From Bacteroidota bacterium (GTDB taxonomy: Bacteria > Bacteroidota > Bacteroidia > JAADEI01), in contig WFXT01000069.1 in NCBI GenBank assembly GCA_015490475.1, forward strand, positions 1-8,240: a stretch of DNA of 8,240 bases. Direction: 5' to 3'. Within the stretch, counting starts at the first letter, position 1, and every line of letters begins with the position of its first letter. The notes under the pieces are model-generated. The model was not told the DNA's origin. It worked only from the letters and a program-made list of their open reading frames with translations, and ran no database searches. A program made the translations under genes and the position numbers. Below, piece after piece: positions 1-6,276 of the stretch.

Positions 1-40
1 GTTTTGGAGACCGCCGCTCTGCCAGTTGAGCTACTCCCGC
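1..40 (-). tRNA. tRNA-Trp (anticodon CCA), 3' part cut off by window edge
   Basis: Read on the minus strand, the 40 nt fold as the 5' part of a tRNA. The 7-nt acceptor strand GCGGGAG is followed by UA, a D arm (GCUC, 8-nt loop containing GG, GAGC), one G, and the 5' anticodon strand GCGGU. The 7-nt loop CUCCAAA carries anticodon CCA at window positions 7-5, which reads the Trp codon UGG. The variable loop, T arm and 3' acceptor strand lie outside the window. It sits 53 nt downstream of tuf on the same strand; tuf-trnW followed by secE-nusG is a common Bacteroidota order, so it is probably co-transcribed with tuf. Confidence 0.9.
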
Positions 41-45
41 GTATC

Positions 46-77
46 AAGGGGGAAAGGGCAAATGCCCTCTCCCCCTT
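46..77 (-). other. Strong hairpin between tuf and tRNA-Trp (processing or attenuation structure)
   Basis: Positions 46-59 pair with 64-77 in a 14-position stem with one A-C mismatch (54/69) and a 4-nt loop at 60-63. It contains two GC-rich blocks. In the tuf direction (minus) the stem is followed by TTGATAC and then the tRNA, with no U-tract, so it does not look like a full intrinsic terminator. A role in mRNA 3'-end protection, RNase processing of the tuf/tRNA transcript or partial attenuation is inferred. Confidence 0.6.
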
Positions 78-93
78 TATTAACGCAAACAGA

Positions 94-1281
94 TTACTCT
101 ATTACTTCCGTAATTTGTCCAGCACCTACTGTTCTACCACCCTCACGGATAGCGAACTTCAAGCCCTTTTCAAGGGCAACAGGCTGGACAAGCTCCACTT
201 CTAATTCAACATGATCACCGGGCATCACCATTTCAACACCCTCAGGTAATTTGATTTCTCCGGTAACGTCAGTTGTTCTGAAATAGAATTGAGGTCGATA
301 GCCTGTTTGGAAGGGTGTGTGACGACCTCCTTCTTCCTTCTTCAGAACATAAACCTGAGCTTTGAATTTCTTGTACGGCTTAATGGAACCTGGTTTAGCA
401 ACCACCATACCCCTCCAAACATCGTCCTTAGCAACACCTCGGAGCAGCAAACCAACATTGTCACCAGCACGTGCTTCATCCAGAATCTTACGGAACATTT
501 CAATGCTGGTAACAACAGTCTTCAGGTCTTTACCAAAACCGATAATTTCTACTTCTTCACCTGGTTTCAAGATACCTCTTTCTACACGACCTGTCACAAC
601 AGTACCACGACCTGTGATAGAGAACACGTCTTCAATTGGCATCAAGAATGGCTTGTCAATGTCTCGTTCAGGCTCTGGAATGTAATTGTCCATTGCATCA
701 AGCAACTCACCAATTGCCTTGAGAGCCTCTGGGTCATCTTCCAGAGCCTTCAAAGCGGAACCTCTAATCACAGGGGCATTGTCGCCATCAAATCCATAGA
801 AGTTAAGCAGGTCCCTAACTTCCATTTCAACCAGGTCAACAAGTTCTGGGTCATCAACAAGGTCAATCTTGTTAATGAAAACAACTATCGCGGGTACGCC
901 CACCTGACGAGCAAGCAAGACATGCTCACGAGTCTGTGGCATGGGACCGTCAGTAGCAGAAACAACAAGGATTGCACCATCCATTTGTGCAGCACCAGTA
1001 ATCATGTTCTTAATATAGTCAGCGTGACCTGGGCAGTCAATGTGAGCATAGTGTCTCTTGTCTGTTTCGTACTCAATGTGAGCCACGTTGATAGTAATTC
1101 CACGCTCCTTTTCTTCTGGAGCGTTGTCAATGTCTTCGTAGGACCGCTCCTGAGCTTTTCCTTTCTGTGCCAAATAGTGGGTTATTGCAGCGGTCAACGT
1201 AGTCTTACCGTGGTCAACGTGTCCTATGGTTCCCACGTTAACGTGTGGCTTCGTCCTTTCAAATTTTTGCTTTTCTGCCAT
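94..1281 (-). CDS. tuf: Translation elongation factor Tu
   Basis: This is a 395-aa cytoplasmic GTPase that delivers aminoacyl-tRNA to the ribosomal A site. It has normal full length with three domains. Domain 1 carries the G motifs: GHVDHGKT (residues 20-27), switch I RGITIN (60-65), DCPGH (82-86, with H86 matching the catalytic His), NKID (137-140) and SAL (175-177). Two beta-barrel domains fill the rest of the protein. The ATG at 1281 opens the canonical MAEKQKFERTKPHVNVGTIG start. A purine-rich stretch (AAGAGAAAG) precedes it, but there is no strong Shine-Dalgarno, which is usual in Bacteroidota. A TAnnTTTG box lies just upstream, so the gene probably has its own promoter despite following purC. 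tRNA-Trp follows on the same strand. Identification is certain. Confidence 0.99.
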   Translation of the reverse strand: MAEKQKFERTKPHVNVGTIGHVDHGKTTLTAAITHYLAQKGKAQERSYEDIDNAPEEKERGITINVAHIEYETDKRHYAHIDCPGHADYIKNMITGAAQMDGAILVVSATDGPMPQTREHVLLARQVGVPAIVVFINKIDLVDDPELVDLVEMEVRDLLNFYGFDGDNAPVIRGSALKALEDDPEALKAIGELLDAMDNYIPEPERDIDKPFLMPIEDVFSITGRGTVVTGRVERGILKPGEEVEIIGFGKDLKTVVTSIEMFRKILDEARAGDNVGLLLRGVAKDDVWRGMVVAKPGSIKPYKKFKAQVYVLKKEEGGRHTPFQTGYRPQFYFRTTDVTGEIKLPEGVEMVMPGDHVELEVELVQPVALEKGLKFAIREGGRTVGAGQITEVIE

Positions 1282-1302
1282 CTTTCTCTTATTTTACAAT
1301 TG

Positions 1303-1310
1303 CAAAGTTA
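1303..1310 (-). promoter_or_regulatory. Putative tuf promoter, Bacteroidetes-type -7 box
   Basis: The minus strand reads TAACTTTG, an exact match to TAnnTTTG, ending 21 nt before the tuf ATG. Transcription would then start near 1296, giving a leader of roughly 15 nt. No clean TTG -33 box lies 17-23 nt upstream; the nearest is GTG at 1334-1332, spacing 21. The -7 match and its position are seen directly; activity is inferred. Confidence 0.5.
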
Positions 1311-1333
1311 TGCACAAACAAAAACATAATGCA

Positions 1334-1348
1334 CAGGGAAAATCCCTG
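1334..1348 (-). terminator. Small hairpin downstream of purC, possible weak terminator
   Basis: A 6-bp perfect stem CAGGGA/TCCCTG encloses an AAA loop (TTT on the minus strand), about 60 nt past the purC stop. On the minus strand a T-rich run (GTTTTTGTTTG) begins about 8 nt after the stem rather than immediately, so this is a poor match to a classic intrinsic terminator. It also lies just upstream of the predicted tuf -7 box and could instead be part of tuf's control region. Confidence 0.3.
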
Positions 1349-1408
1349 CACTTCAAATTCTAATGAATTAATGTTCAAAAAAGTTCCCAAGATTTAGTGA
1401 AAACAATG

Positions 1409-2359
1409 CTACAGTGCTCCTATTTCTTGAAGAAAAGAAACAACCTTATTTTCTAAGTCCTTCAAAAATTCTGCAGTATAAGGATAGGGCGTGAACGTGC
1501 TTCCTATTAGTCTTTCATAAATGCTAATATAATGATCAGATAGCTCCTGTATTAGAGAATCTGGCAATTCCGGGGGCTCTCCCTCTCCAGAAAAACCATG
1601 TTCAAGAAGCCATTGCCTGAACTTTTCCTTTGACAACTGTTCGGGACTACTTCCCACCTTTCTTTTGTTTTCGTAATCTTGTCTATCAAAATACCTTGAA
1701 GAGTCTGGGGTATGTACTTCATCAATTAAAAATAGCACATCATTATAGTAACCGAACTCATATTTAGTGTCGGCAAGGATTAAATCCCTCTTGCGTGCCC
1801 AATTACTTCCCTGCTCAAACAGATCCAGTGAAATCCTTTCTATTCTCCTATACTCTTTTTCAGTCAGGATGCCTTGCTCTATTATTTCTTCGGGGGATAT
1901 ATCAACATCGTGTCCATCTTGAGCTTTAGTAGTTGGGGTTAATATCGGCTCAGGCAAAGGGTCGTAGGGTTGCAAACCATCAGGCAAGACATGTTCTCCG
2001 AAAACTCGTTCCCCCTTCTGATACTTCCTGAGTGCACTACCTGCAAGGTAAGCTCTTACAACAAACTCAACAGGAATTGGCTTACATTTGACGCCAACTG
2101 AAACATTAGGATGAGGAACCCCTGTTAACCACACAGGAACAATCTGCTTAGCCATATCAAGGAAAAAAGCAGCTATCTGATTAAGCACCTGACCTTTATA
2201 TGGGACAGGTTTGGGAAATATTGTATCAAAAGCGGAAATTCTGTCGGTTACTATCATAACAAGCCATCTCCCATCTATTTCATAAACATCTCTGACTTTC
2301 CCCCGATAAAATGATGTTTGTTTCGGAAAGCGGAAATTTGTTTCAAGCAACCCGTTCAT
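1409..2359 (-). CDS. purC: Phosphoribosylaminoimidazole-succinocarboxamide (SAICAR) synthase
   Basis: This 316-aa cytoplasmic enzyme of de novo purine synthesis joins CAIR and aspartate with ATP to make SAICAR. The family's hallmark stretches appear in order: GKVRDVY (20-26) in the ATP-binding N-terminal lobe, VTDRISAFD (37-45), PVEFVVRAYLAGSA (about 97-109), TPTTKAQDGHD (141-151), LADTKYEFG (195-203) and DEVHTPDSSR (213-222). At about 316 aa it is the longer form also seen in yeast and many Bacteroidota, not the roughly 240-aa form of E. coli and Bacillus. The ATG at 2359 lies inside the 3' end of the upstream lpxD-like gene (17-nt overlap), so the two are probably co-transcribed and translationally coupled. 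Nothing looks truncated or missing. Confidence 0.98.
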   Translation of the reverse strand: MNGLLETNFRFPKQTSFYRGKVRDVYEIDGRWLVMIVTDRISAFDTIFPKPVPYKGQVLNQIAAFFLDMAKQIVPVWLTGVPHPNVSVGVKCKPIPVEFVVRAYLAGSALRKYQKGERVFGEHVLPDGLQPYDPLPEPILTPTTKAQDGHDVDISPEEIIEQGILTEKEYRRIERISLDLFEQGSNWARKRDLILADTKYEFGYYNDVLFLIDEVHTPDSSRYFDRQDYENKRKVGSSPEQLSKEKFRQWLLEHGFSGEGEPPELPDSLIQELSDHYISIYERLIGSTFTPYPYTAEFLKDLENKVVSFLQEIGAL

Positions 2360-3329
2360 TGCGCTTATTCTTGTTACTACGCAAAATTAAACTCTTTAAA
2401 CTCTCCCAATATTCTGCAAGAAAACGTAAAATAGCCAACTGTTTGAATGCCTTTCGTGCTTCTTGTGCAGGGGAACCAAAATAAGCTTTATTCCCTGGCA
2501 ATGACTTATCCACTCCAGATTGAGCATAAATCTCGGCATTATCTCCGATAGTCAGACTTTTGGAAATACCCACTTGCCCCCACAGAATAACTTTATTGCC
2601 AATTATTGTTTTACCTGCTATACCCACTTGAGCAGAAATTAGACAATTCTCTCCAATAATCACCCCATGCGCTATATGAGTTAAATTGTCAATCTTGGTT
2701 CCTCGTTTTATCACAGTAGTGCTTGAGACGGCTTTATCAATAGTGCAGTTAGCTCCTATATCTACATTATCTTCAATTATCACACGCCCGCAACTCTCCA
2801 TTTGTTCATACGTTCCATCGTCCCATCGCTTGTAGTAAAATGCGTCATACCCTATTACTGTTCCAGGACCAATCTTAACATTATTTCCAATTTCTACGTT
2901 ATCTAAAATAACCACATTGGGATAGATGACAGTATTAGCACCTATTTTAACATTTCGTCCAATAAAGACACCTGGTGATATATGAGCAGTGGGATGTATT
3001 TCTGCCGACTCATGAATAAAAGTTCCTTGAGGCAATTCTTTCTTAAAGAAATGCCTTATCAGTTTGTTATACGCCTTAAATGGTTTGTCAACAACGAGAA
3101 CAACTTTTCCATTATCTACATCTAAAGGTTGCGGGGCAATCAGAGCAGAAGCAGGGGAAGAAACAGCCTTACCAAAATATTTAGGATGGTCCACAAAAGT
3201 TATATCTCCTTCTTTCACTCGATGGATTTCATTAATACCATATATAGGCTTTGAGGGATCACCTAGAATTTCCCTGGCTCCTATTATCTCTGCAATTTCT
3301 TTAACAGTAACAGGTTTGTCAAACTTCAT
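2343..3329 (-). CDS. LpxD-family UDP-3-O-acylglucosamine N-acyltransferase (Bacteroidota paralog type)
   Basis: This 328-aa left-handed beta-helix acyltransferase is a cytoplasmic enzyme related to LpxD, which N-acylates UDP-3-O-acyl-glucosamine in lipid A synthesis. An N-terminal LpxD-like domain (about 1-100; GDITFVDHPKYF at 41-52) is followed by hexapeptide repeats (about 105-285, many V/I-x-I-G units). The IAH motif at 219-221 places H221 where E. coli LpxD has its general base His239. The segment GYDAFYYK (160-167) and the C-terminal YFGSPAQEAR (283-292) resemble a paralog that many Bacteroidota carry beside true LpxD, so the exact acceptor is uncertain and I leave the symbol empty. I chose ATG 3329 (MKFDKP), as in the family; an in-frame TTG at 3353 would add eight unrelated residues. 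The tail after about 315 is basic and probably disordered. It overlaps purC by 17 nt. Confidence 0.9.
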   Translation of the reverse strand: MKFDKPVTVKEIAEIIGAREILGDPSKPIYGINEIHRVKEGDITFVDHPKYFGKAVSSPASALIAPQPLDVDNGKVVLVVDKPFKAYNKLIRHFFKKELPQGTFIHESAEIHPTAHISPGVFIGRNVKIGANTVIYPNVVILDNVEIGNNVKIGPGTVIGYDAFYYKRWDDGTYEQMESCGRVIIEDNVDIGANCTIDKAVSSTTVIKRGTKIDNLTHIAHGVIIGENCLISAQVGIAGKTIIGNKVILWGQVGISKSLTIGDNAEIYAQSGVDKSLPGNKAYFGSPAQEARKAFKQLAILRFLAEYWESLKSLILRSNKNKRNERVA

Positions 3330-3399
3330 TAGCGGGCTGTGTTTTGCGTACAACTGTTTTCTTTAACGCACAAAAAGGTCTCAAAAGTTTGGTCATTTT

Positions 3400-3407
3400 T
3401 ATCTTTG
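3400..3407 (+). promoter_or_regulatory. Putative gcvT-operon promoter, -7 box
   Basis: TATCTTTG is an exact TAnnTTTG match, ending 20 nt before the TTG start I assign to gcvT. Its position implies a transcript start near 3414 and a short leader. No TTG lies 17-23 nt upstream, so the -33 element is missing or degenerate. It lies in the 98-nt divergent region between the lpxD-like gene (minus) and gcvT (plus). No matching -7 box was found for the lpxD-like gene. Confidence 0.45.
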
Positions 3408-3427
3408 CTAACATAAAATTACAAAAC

Positions 3428-4534
3428 TTGACCTTAAAGAAGACCCCACTTCATCAATGGCACAAGGAACACGGCGCTCATATGGTGCCTTTTGCAGGTT
3501 TTGAGATGCCCCTTTATTATACATCCATTAAAGAAGAACATATAGCCGTAAGAAAAAAAGCTGGCTTGTTTGACATTTCCCACATGGGGGAATTTTTGAT
3601 TTACGGACCAGAATCCTTTGATTTTCTTCAATTTGCTACAACAAACGATGTAGCAAAACTATCTCCTGGCAAAGCACAATATACCCTCTTGCTTAATGAA
3701 AGTGGTGGAATCGTTGACGATGCTATCCTATATAGGCTCGAAGAAGACCGCTTTATGTTAGTAGTTAATGCAGCAAACATAGAAAAAGACTTCAAATGGC
3801 TTGCAGAGTTAGCAGAAAGATATAATGTCCATATTGAAGATGTGAGCGATCAGATGGCGCTTATAGCTATCCAAGGTCCTTTAGCTCAAGATATTTTAAA
3901 GAAGATAACTGACCAACCCATTGAACAAATTCCCTATTATCACTTTGTTGTCGGTGGCGTAGCAGGCTTCCCAAATATTATTATTTCAAATACAGGATAT
4001 ACTGGTTCGGGGGGCTTTGAACTTTACATGGCACCCGGATATGCGCCATACATATGGGAAGAATTGTTACAGGAAGGCAAAGATAATGGTTTAGTCCCTG
4101 TTGGTTTGGGTGCCAGAGACACTCTTCGTTTAGAAATGGGTTATCGTCTATACGGAAATGATATGGACGAAAACACATCTCCTTTGGAAGCAGGCTTAAA
4201 CTGGGTAGTTAACTACAACAAGGATTTTGTCGGCAAAGAGGCTCTTCTCAAATTAAAGGAACAGGGCGTTACAAGACGTCTTAAAGGTTTTTCTGTTGAA
4301 GGTAGATTGATACCCCGAAAAGGTTATGAAATAGTTGATGAAGATGGCAATGTGGTTGGGACGGTAACCTCAGGGGCATATTCCTACTCTCTTGATAAGC
4401 CAATTGGGTTAGCATTCATAGATAAAACAGCACTGAAAAGAGAACCTCTATTTATCAAGGCAAGAAACCGCACTGCACCTATTAAAATAGAGAAAATCCC
4501 TTTTTACAGAGAATCTCCTTTTGTTAAAAAATAA
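3428..4534 (+). CDS. gcvT: Glycine cleavage system T-protein (aminomethyltransferase)
   Basis: This 368-aa cytoplasmic enzyme takes the aminomethyl group from the lipoylated H-protein, passes the one-carbon unit to tetrahydrofolate and releases ammonia. Family segments appear in order: KKTPLHQWH near the N-terminus, MVPFAGFEMPLYY, LFDISHMGE, GGIVDDAI (the conserved Asp is D97 or D98), IQGPLAQ, NTGYTGSGGFE, GLGARDTLRLEMGY and the C-terminal GKEAL and TSGAYSYSLDKPIGLAFI. I chose TTG 3428, which gives the usual length and the typical N-terminus (TLKKTPL). The frame stays open back to a TTG at 3344, but that extension is unlike the family and contains the predicted promoter. The first in-frame ATG, at 3482, would remove conserved residues. 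It heads a plus-strand operon with comB (9-nt gap) and the cyclase gene. No other gcv gene is in view. Confidence 0.97.
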   Translation: MTLKKTPLHQWHKEHGAHMVPFAGFEMPLYYTSIKEEHIAVRKKAGLFDISHMGEFLIYGPESFDFLQFATTNDVAKLSPGKAQYTLLLNESGGIVDDAILYRLEEDRFMLVVNAANIEKDFKWLAELAERYNVHIEDVSDQMALIAIQGPLAQDILKKITDQPIEQIPYYHFVVGGVAGFPNIIISNTGYTGSGGFELYMAPGYAPYIWEELLQEGKDNGLVPVGLGARDTLRLEMGYRLYGNDMDENTSPLEAGLNWVVNYNKDFVGKEALLKLKEQGVTRRLKGFSVEGRLIPRKGYEIVDEDGNVVGTVTSGAYSYSLDKPIGLAFIDKTALKREPLFIKARNRTAPIKIEKIPFYRESPFVKK

Positions 4535-4543
4535 TGAGCAAAG

Positions 4544-5326
4544 GTGATAGGGAAGAAGAATCTATTCGTGGCGCTAACTCCAGAATATCTTTTTAAGATA
4601 CCTATCAAAACCAGTTTGATCATATTGATTGATATTTTCAGGGCGACCACCACAATTACTGCTGCTTTACATGCAGGTGTTCCCAAATTACTGCCTGTAT
4701 CTTCCCTAGAAGAGGCAAGAAAATCCAGAGGTCCGGGTATTCTGCTTGGCGGAGAACACAAAGCGGCAAAGCCGTATGATTTTGACTTCGGCAATTCCCC
4801 ACTTGAATACACCCCAGAAAAAATAGGCAATAAAACTGTAGTATTTTATACTACTAATGGGACACGTGTTCTTGCTATGATAAAGGAAGCTCCCCAAATA
4901 CTTTTTGGTAGTTTCTGGAACATTAGTGCCATTGAGAAACAGGCACGCAAATGGAATGGAGATATAGCCCTTGTATGTGCAGGATGGCGTAGCCATGTTG
5001 CTCTGGAAGATGCTGTATATGCAGGGGCATTAGTGGAACGCCTTGAAAACGATTTTACGCCTTACGCCGATGACCCTGTCATAGCAAAAATGTTATGGGA
5101 ACAAGGAAAAAACAACCTGAGAGATTTTCTGCTAAGGGGCACCCACTGGCGCAGACTCAAACGACAAGGCGTGGAACAGGACTTTGACATGTGTCTGCAG
5201 CAAGATGTAACCGAAATTGTTCCCATTTATCAAGAGCCTTACATAGTGCCATTAGAGACAAAGACCCCCAAACATGCATTGGAAACAGTCAATAATAGTT
5301 ATCATAATAATTCAGGCAATACTTAA
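4544..5326 (+). CDS. comB: ComB-family 2-phosphosulfolactate phosphatase
   Basis: This 260-aa protein belongs to the Mg-dependent ComB family, whose characterised archaeal members hydrolyse 2-phosphosulfolactate to sulfolactate in coenzyme M synthesis. Conserved blocks visible here are IDIFRATTT (29-37), LGGEH (68-72, where I recall the family usually having GER), DFGNSP (81-86), TTNGT (103-107), CAGW (145-148) and LEDAVYAG (154-161). The GTG at 4544 is the first start after the gcvT stop and gives a normal N-terminus (KKNLFVALTPEYL). An ATG overlapping the gcvT stop at 4534 is in another frame and yields only 20 codons. Homologs are widespread in Bacteroidota, which do not make coenzyme M, so the physiological substrate here is unknown. 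The Asn/Ser-rich C-terminal tail overlaps the next gene by 53 nt. Confidence 0.9.
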   Translation: MIGKKNLFVALTPEYLFKIPIKTSLIILIDIFRATTTITAALHAGVPKLLPVSSLEEARKSRGPGILLGGEHKAAKPYDFDFGNSPLEYTPEKIGNKTVVFYTTNGTRVLAMIKEAPQILFGSFWNISAIEKQARKWNGDIALVCAGWRSHVALEDAVYAGALVERLENDFTPYADDPVIAKMLWEQGKNNLRDFLLRGTHWRRLKRQGVEQDFDMCLQQDVTEIVPIYQEPYIVPLETKTPKHALETVNNSYHNNSGNT

Positions 5327-6266
5327 TTTTTTGGCTGGATGCGGCAGTGAAAATCAACCTCCACAACCTTCTGCCCACACTGACATAAAAAAATTCAATT
5401 TTTCTGAAGATAGTGCTTACGCATATGTGGTAAAACAAGTTCTTTTCGGACCTCGTATTCCCGGCACACCAGCACACTCTCAGTGCGCTCAATGGATTCT
5501 CTTTAAATTATCACAATGGGCTGATACTGCTTTTATTCAAGAAGGCACAGTTTTACGGTTTGATGGCAAAACACTGCCTATAAAAAACATAATTGCTTCC
5601 TTTGGGAAAGGAAAAAGGCGGTGGCTACTAATGGCTCATTGGGACACAAGACCATGGGCAGACCAAGACAGCGTTCGTGTTGACGAACCCATTGCAGGGG
5701 CTGACGACGGAGCAAGTGGTGTGGCAATAATTCTTGAATTGGCACGCCAATGGGCAGACAATCCACCTCCCGTACCGGTTGATATTGTCCTTGTTGATGC
5801 AGAAGATCAAGGTCCACCAGTATGGGAACAAATTGAATCAAAACCCGAATTCTGGGCTCTAGGAACTCAATTTTGGCTAAAAAATCCCCATAGACCACTA
5901 AATTCCTTTGAAGGAGGAATCCTGCTTGACATGGTAGGGGCACACAATCCTTCATTCTTAATGGAAGGTGTTTCTCTCCAATATGCCGAACACATTCTCA
6001 AAGACGTGTGGCACACCGCTTCCAAATTGGGATATTCCCATTTGTTTCTATTTCTTCAAGGACCGCCTGTAACTGATGACCATTATTTTGTTAACCTTGC
6101 GGGAATCCCTATGATTGACATAATAAACTTAAATCCTTCAACACGACACGGGTTTGCTCCACATTGGCATACACATGCCGATTCAATACCCATTATAAGC
6201 AAATATACTTTGAAAGCGGTTGGCACAACAGTAGGGACATGGTTTGCCAATTTGCCTATCCCCTAA
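5274..6266 (+). CDS. M28-family glutaminyl-peptide cyclotransferase-like lipoprotein
   Basis: This 330-aa exported zinc enzyme has a lipoprotein signal peptide: Lys4, an Ile-rich hydrophobic core (7-20) and lipobox LAGC with C23 as the lipidation site. The M28 fold follows with its metal and active-site motifs: AHWDTRP (121-127), GADDGASG (142-149, D145), VDAEDQG (174-180, E177/D178), LLDMVG (217-222), TDDHYF (267-272) and WHTHAD (298-303, H299). The single metal-site pattern and the TDDH...WHT pair resemble glutaminyl cyclases more than M28 aminopeptidases. The inferred role is cyclising N-terminal Gln of exported proteins to pyroglutamate in the periplasm. ATG 5274 is the only start that supplies the signal peptide, although it lies inside comB. 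It is last in the gcvT-comB operon and ends 10 nt from the convergent DoxX-like gene. An aminopeptidase role is the main alternative. Confidence 0.85.
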   Translation: MHWKQSIIVIIIIQAILNFLAGCGSENQPPQPSAHTDIKKFNFSEDSAYAYVVKQVLFGPRIPGTPAHSQCAQWILFKLSQWADTAFIQEGTVLRFDGKTLPIKNIIASFGKGKRRWLLMAHWDTRPWADQDSVRVDEPIAGADDGASGVAIILELARQWADNPPPVPVDIVLVDAEDQGPPVWEQIESKPEFWALGTQFWLKNPHRPLNSFEGGILLDMVGAHNPSFLMEGVSLQYAEHILKDVWHTASKLGYSHLFLFLQGPPVTDDHYFVNLAGIPMIDIINLNPSTRHGFAPHWHTHADSIPIISKYTLKAVGTTVGTWFANLPIP

Positions 6267-6276
6267 TTAACATTAC

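Noticed and set aside
362..685. 107-codon plus-strand frame inside tuf
   Set aside because: A second antisense shadow of the certain EF-Tu gene, with no recognisable protein features.
289..1329. 346-codon open frame on the plus strand, antisense to tuf
   Set aside because: It lies almost wholly inside tuf on the opposite strand, and its translation is a Ser/Asn/Val-rich string with no domain. Long antisense frames are common opposite highly biased tuf genes.
3371..3394. Two GGTC copies and a CAAA-AG-TTTG inverted repeat in the lpxD/gcvT divergent region
   Set aside because: They are very short and AT-rich, and expected by chance; there is no support for an operator.
3330..3427. Possible glycine riboswitch ahead of gcvT
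   Set aside because: The space between the predicted transcript start and the start codon is only about 15 nt, and no aptamer-like pairing is visible.
4534..4596. 20-codon ATG frame whose start overlaps the gcvT stop (TAATG)
   Set aside because: It is too short and out of frame with the comB homology; comB's conserved N-terminus fits the GTG at 4544. It might aid re-initiation, but nothing shows that it is a gene.
4504..4996. Minus-strand frames of 96-108 codons under gcvT/comB
   Set aside because: They are antisense to conserved ComB motifs, with no independent start signals or domains.
5578..5955. 125-codon minus-strand frame under the cyclase gene
   Set aside because: It is antisense to the M28 active-site region, where all the conservation is on the plus strand.
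6267..6276. Possible bidirectional terminator between the convergent cyclase and DoxX-like genes
   Set aside because: Only 10 nt separate the stop codons and no hairpin is visible in or next to the gap.
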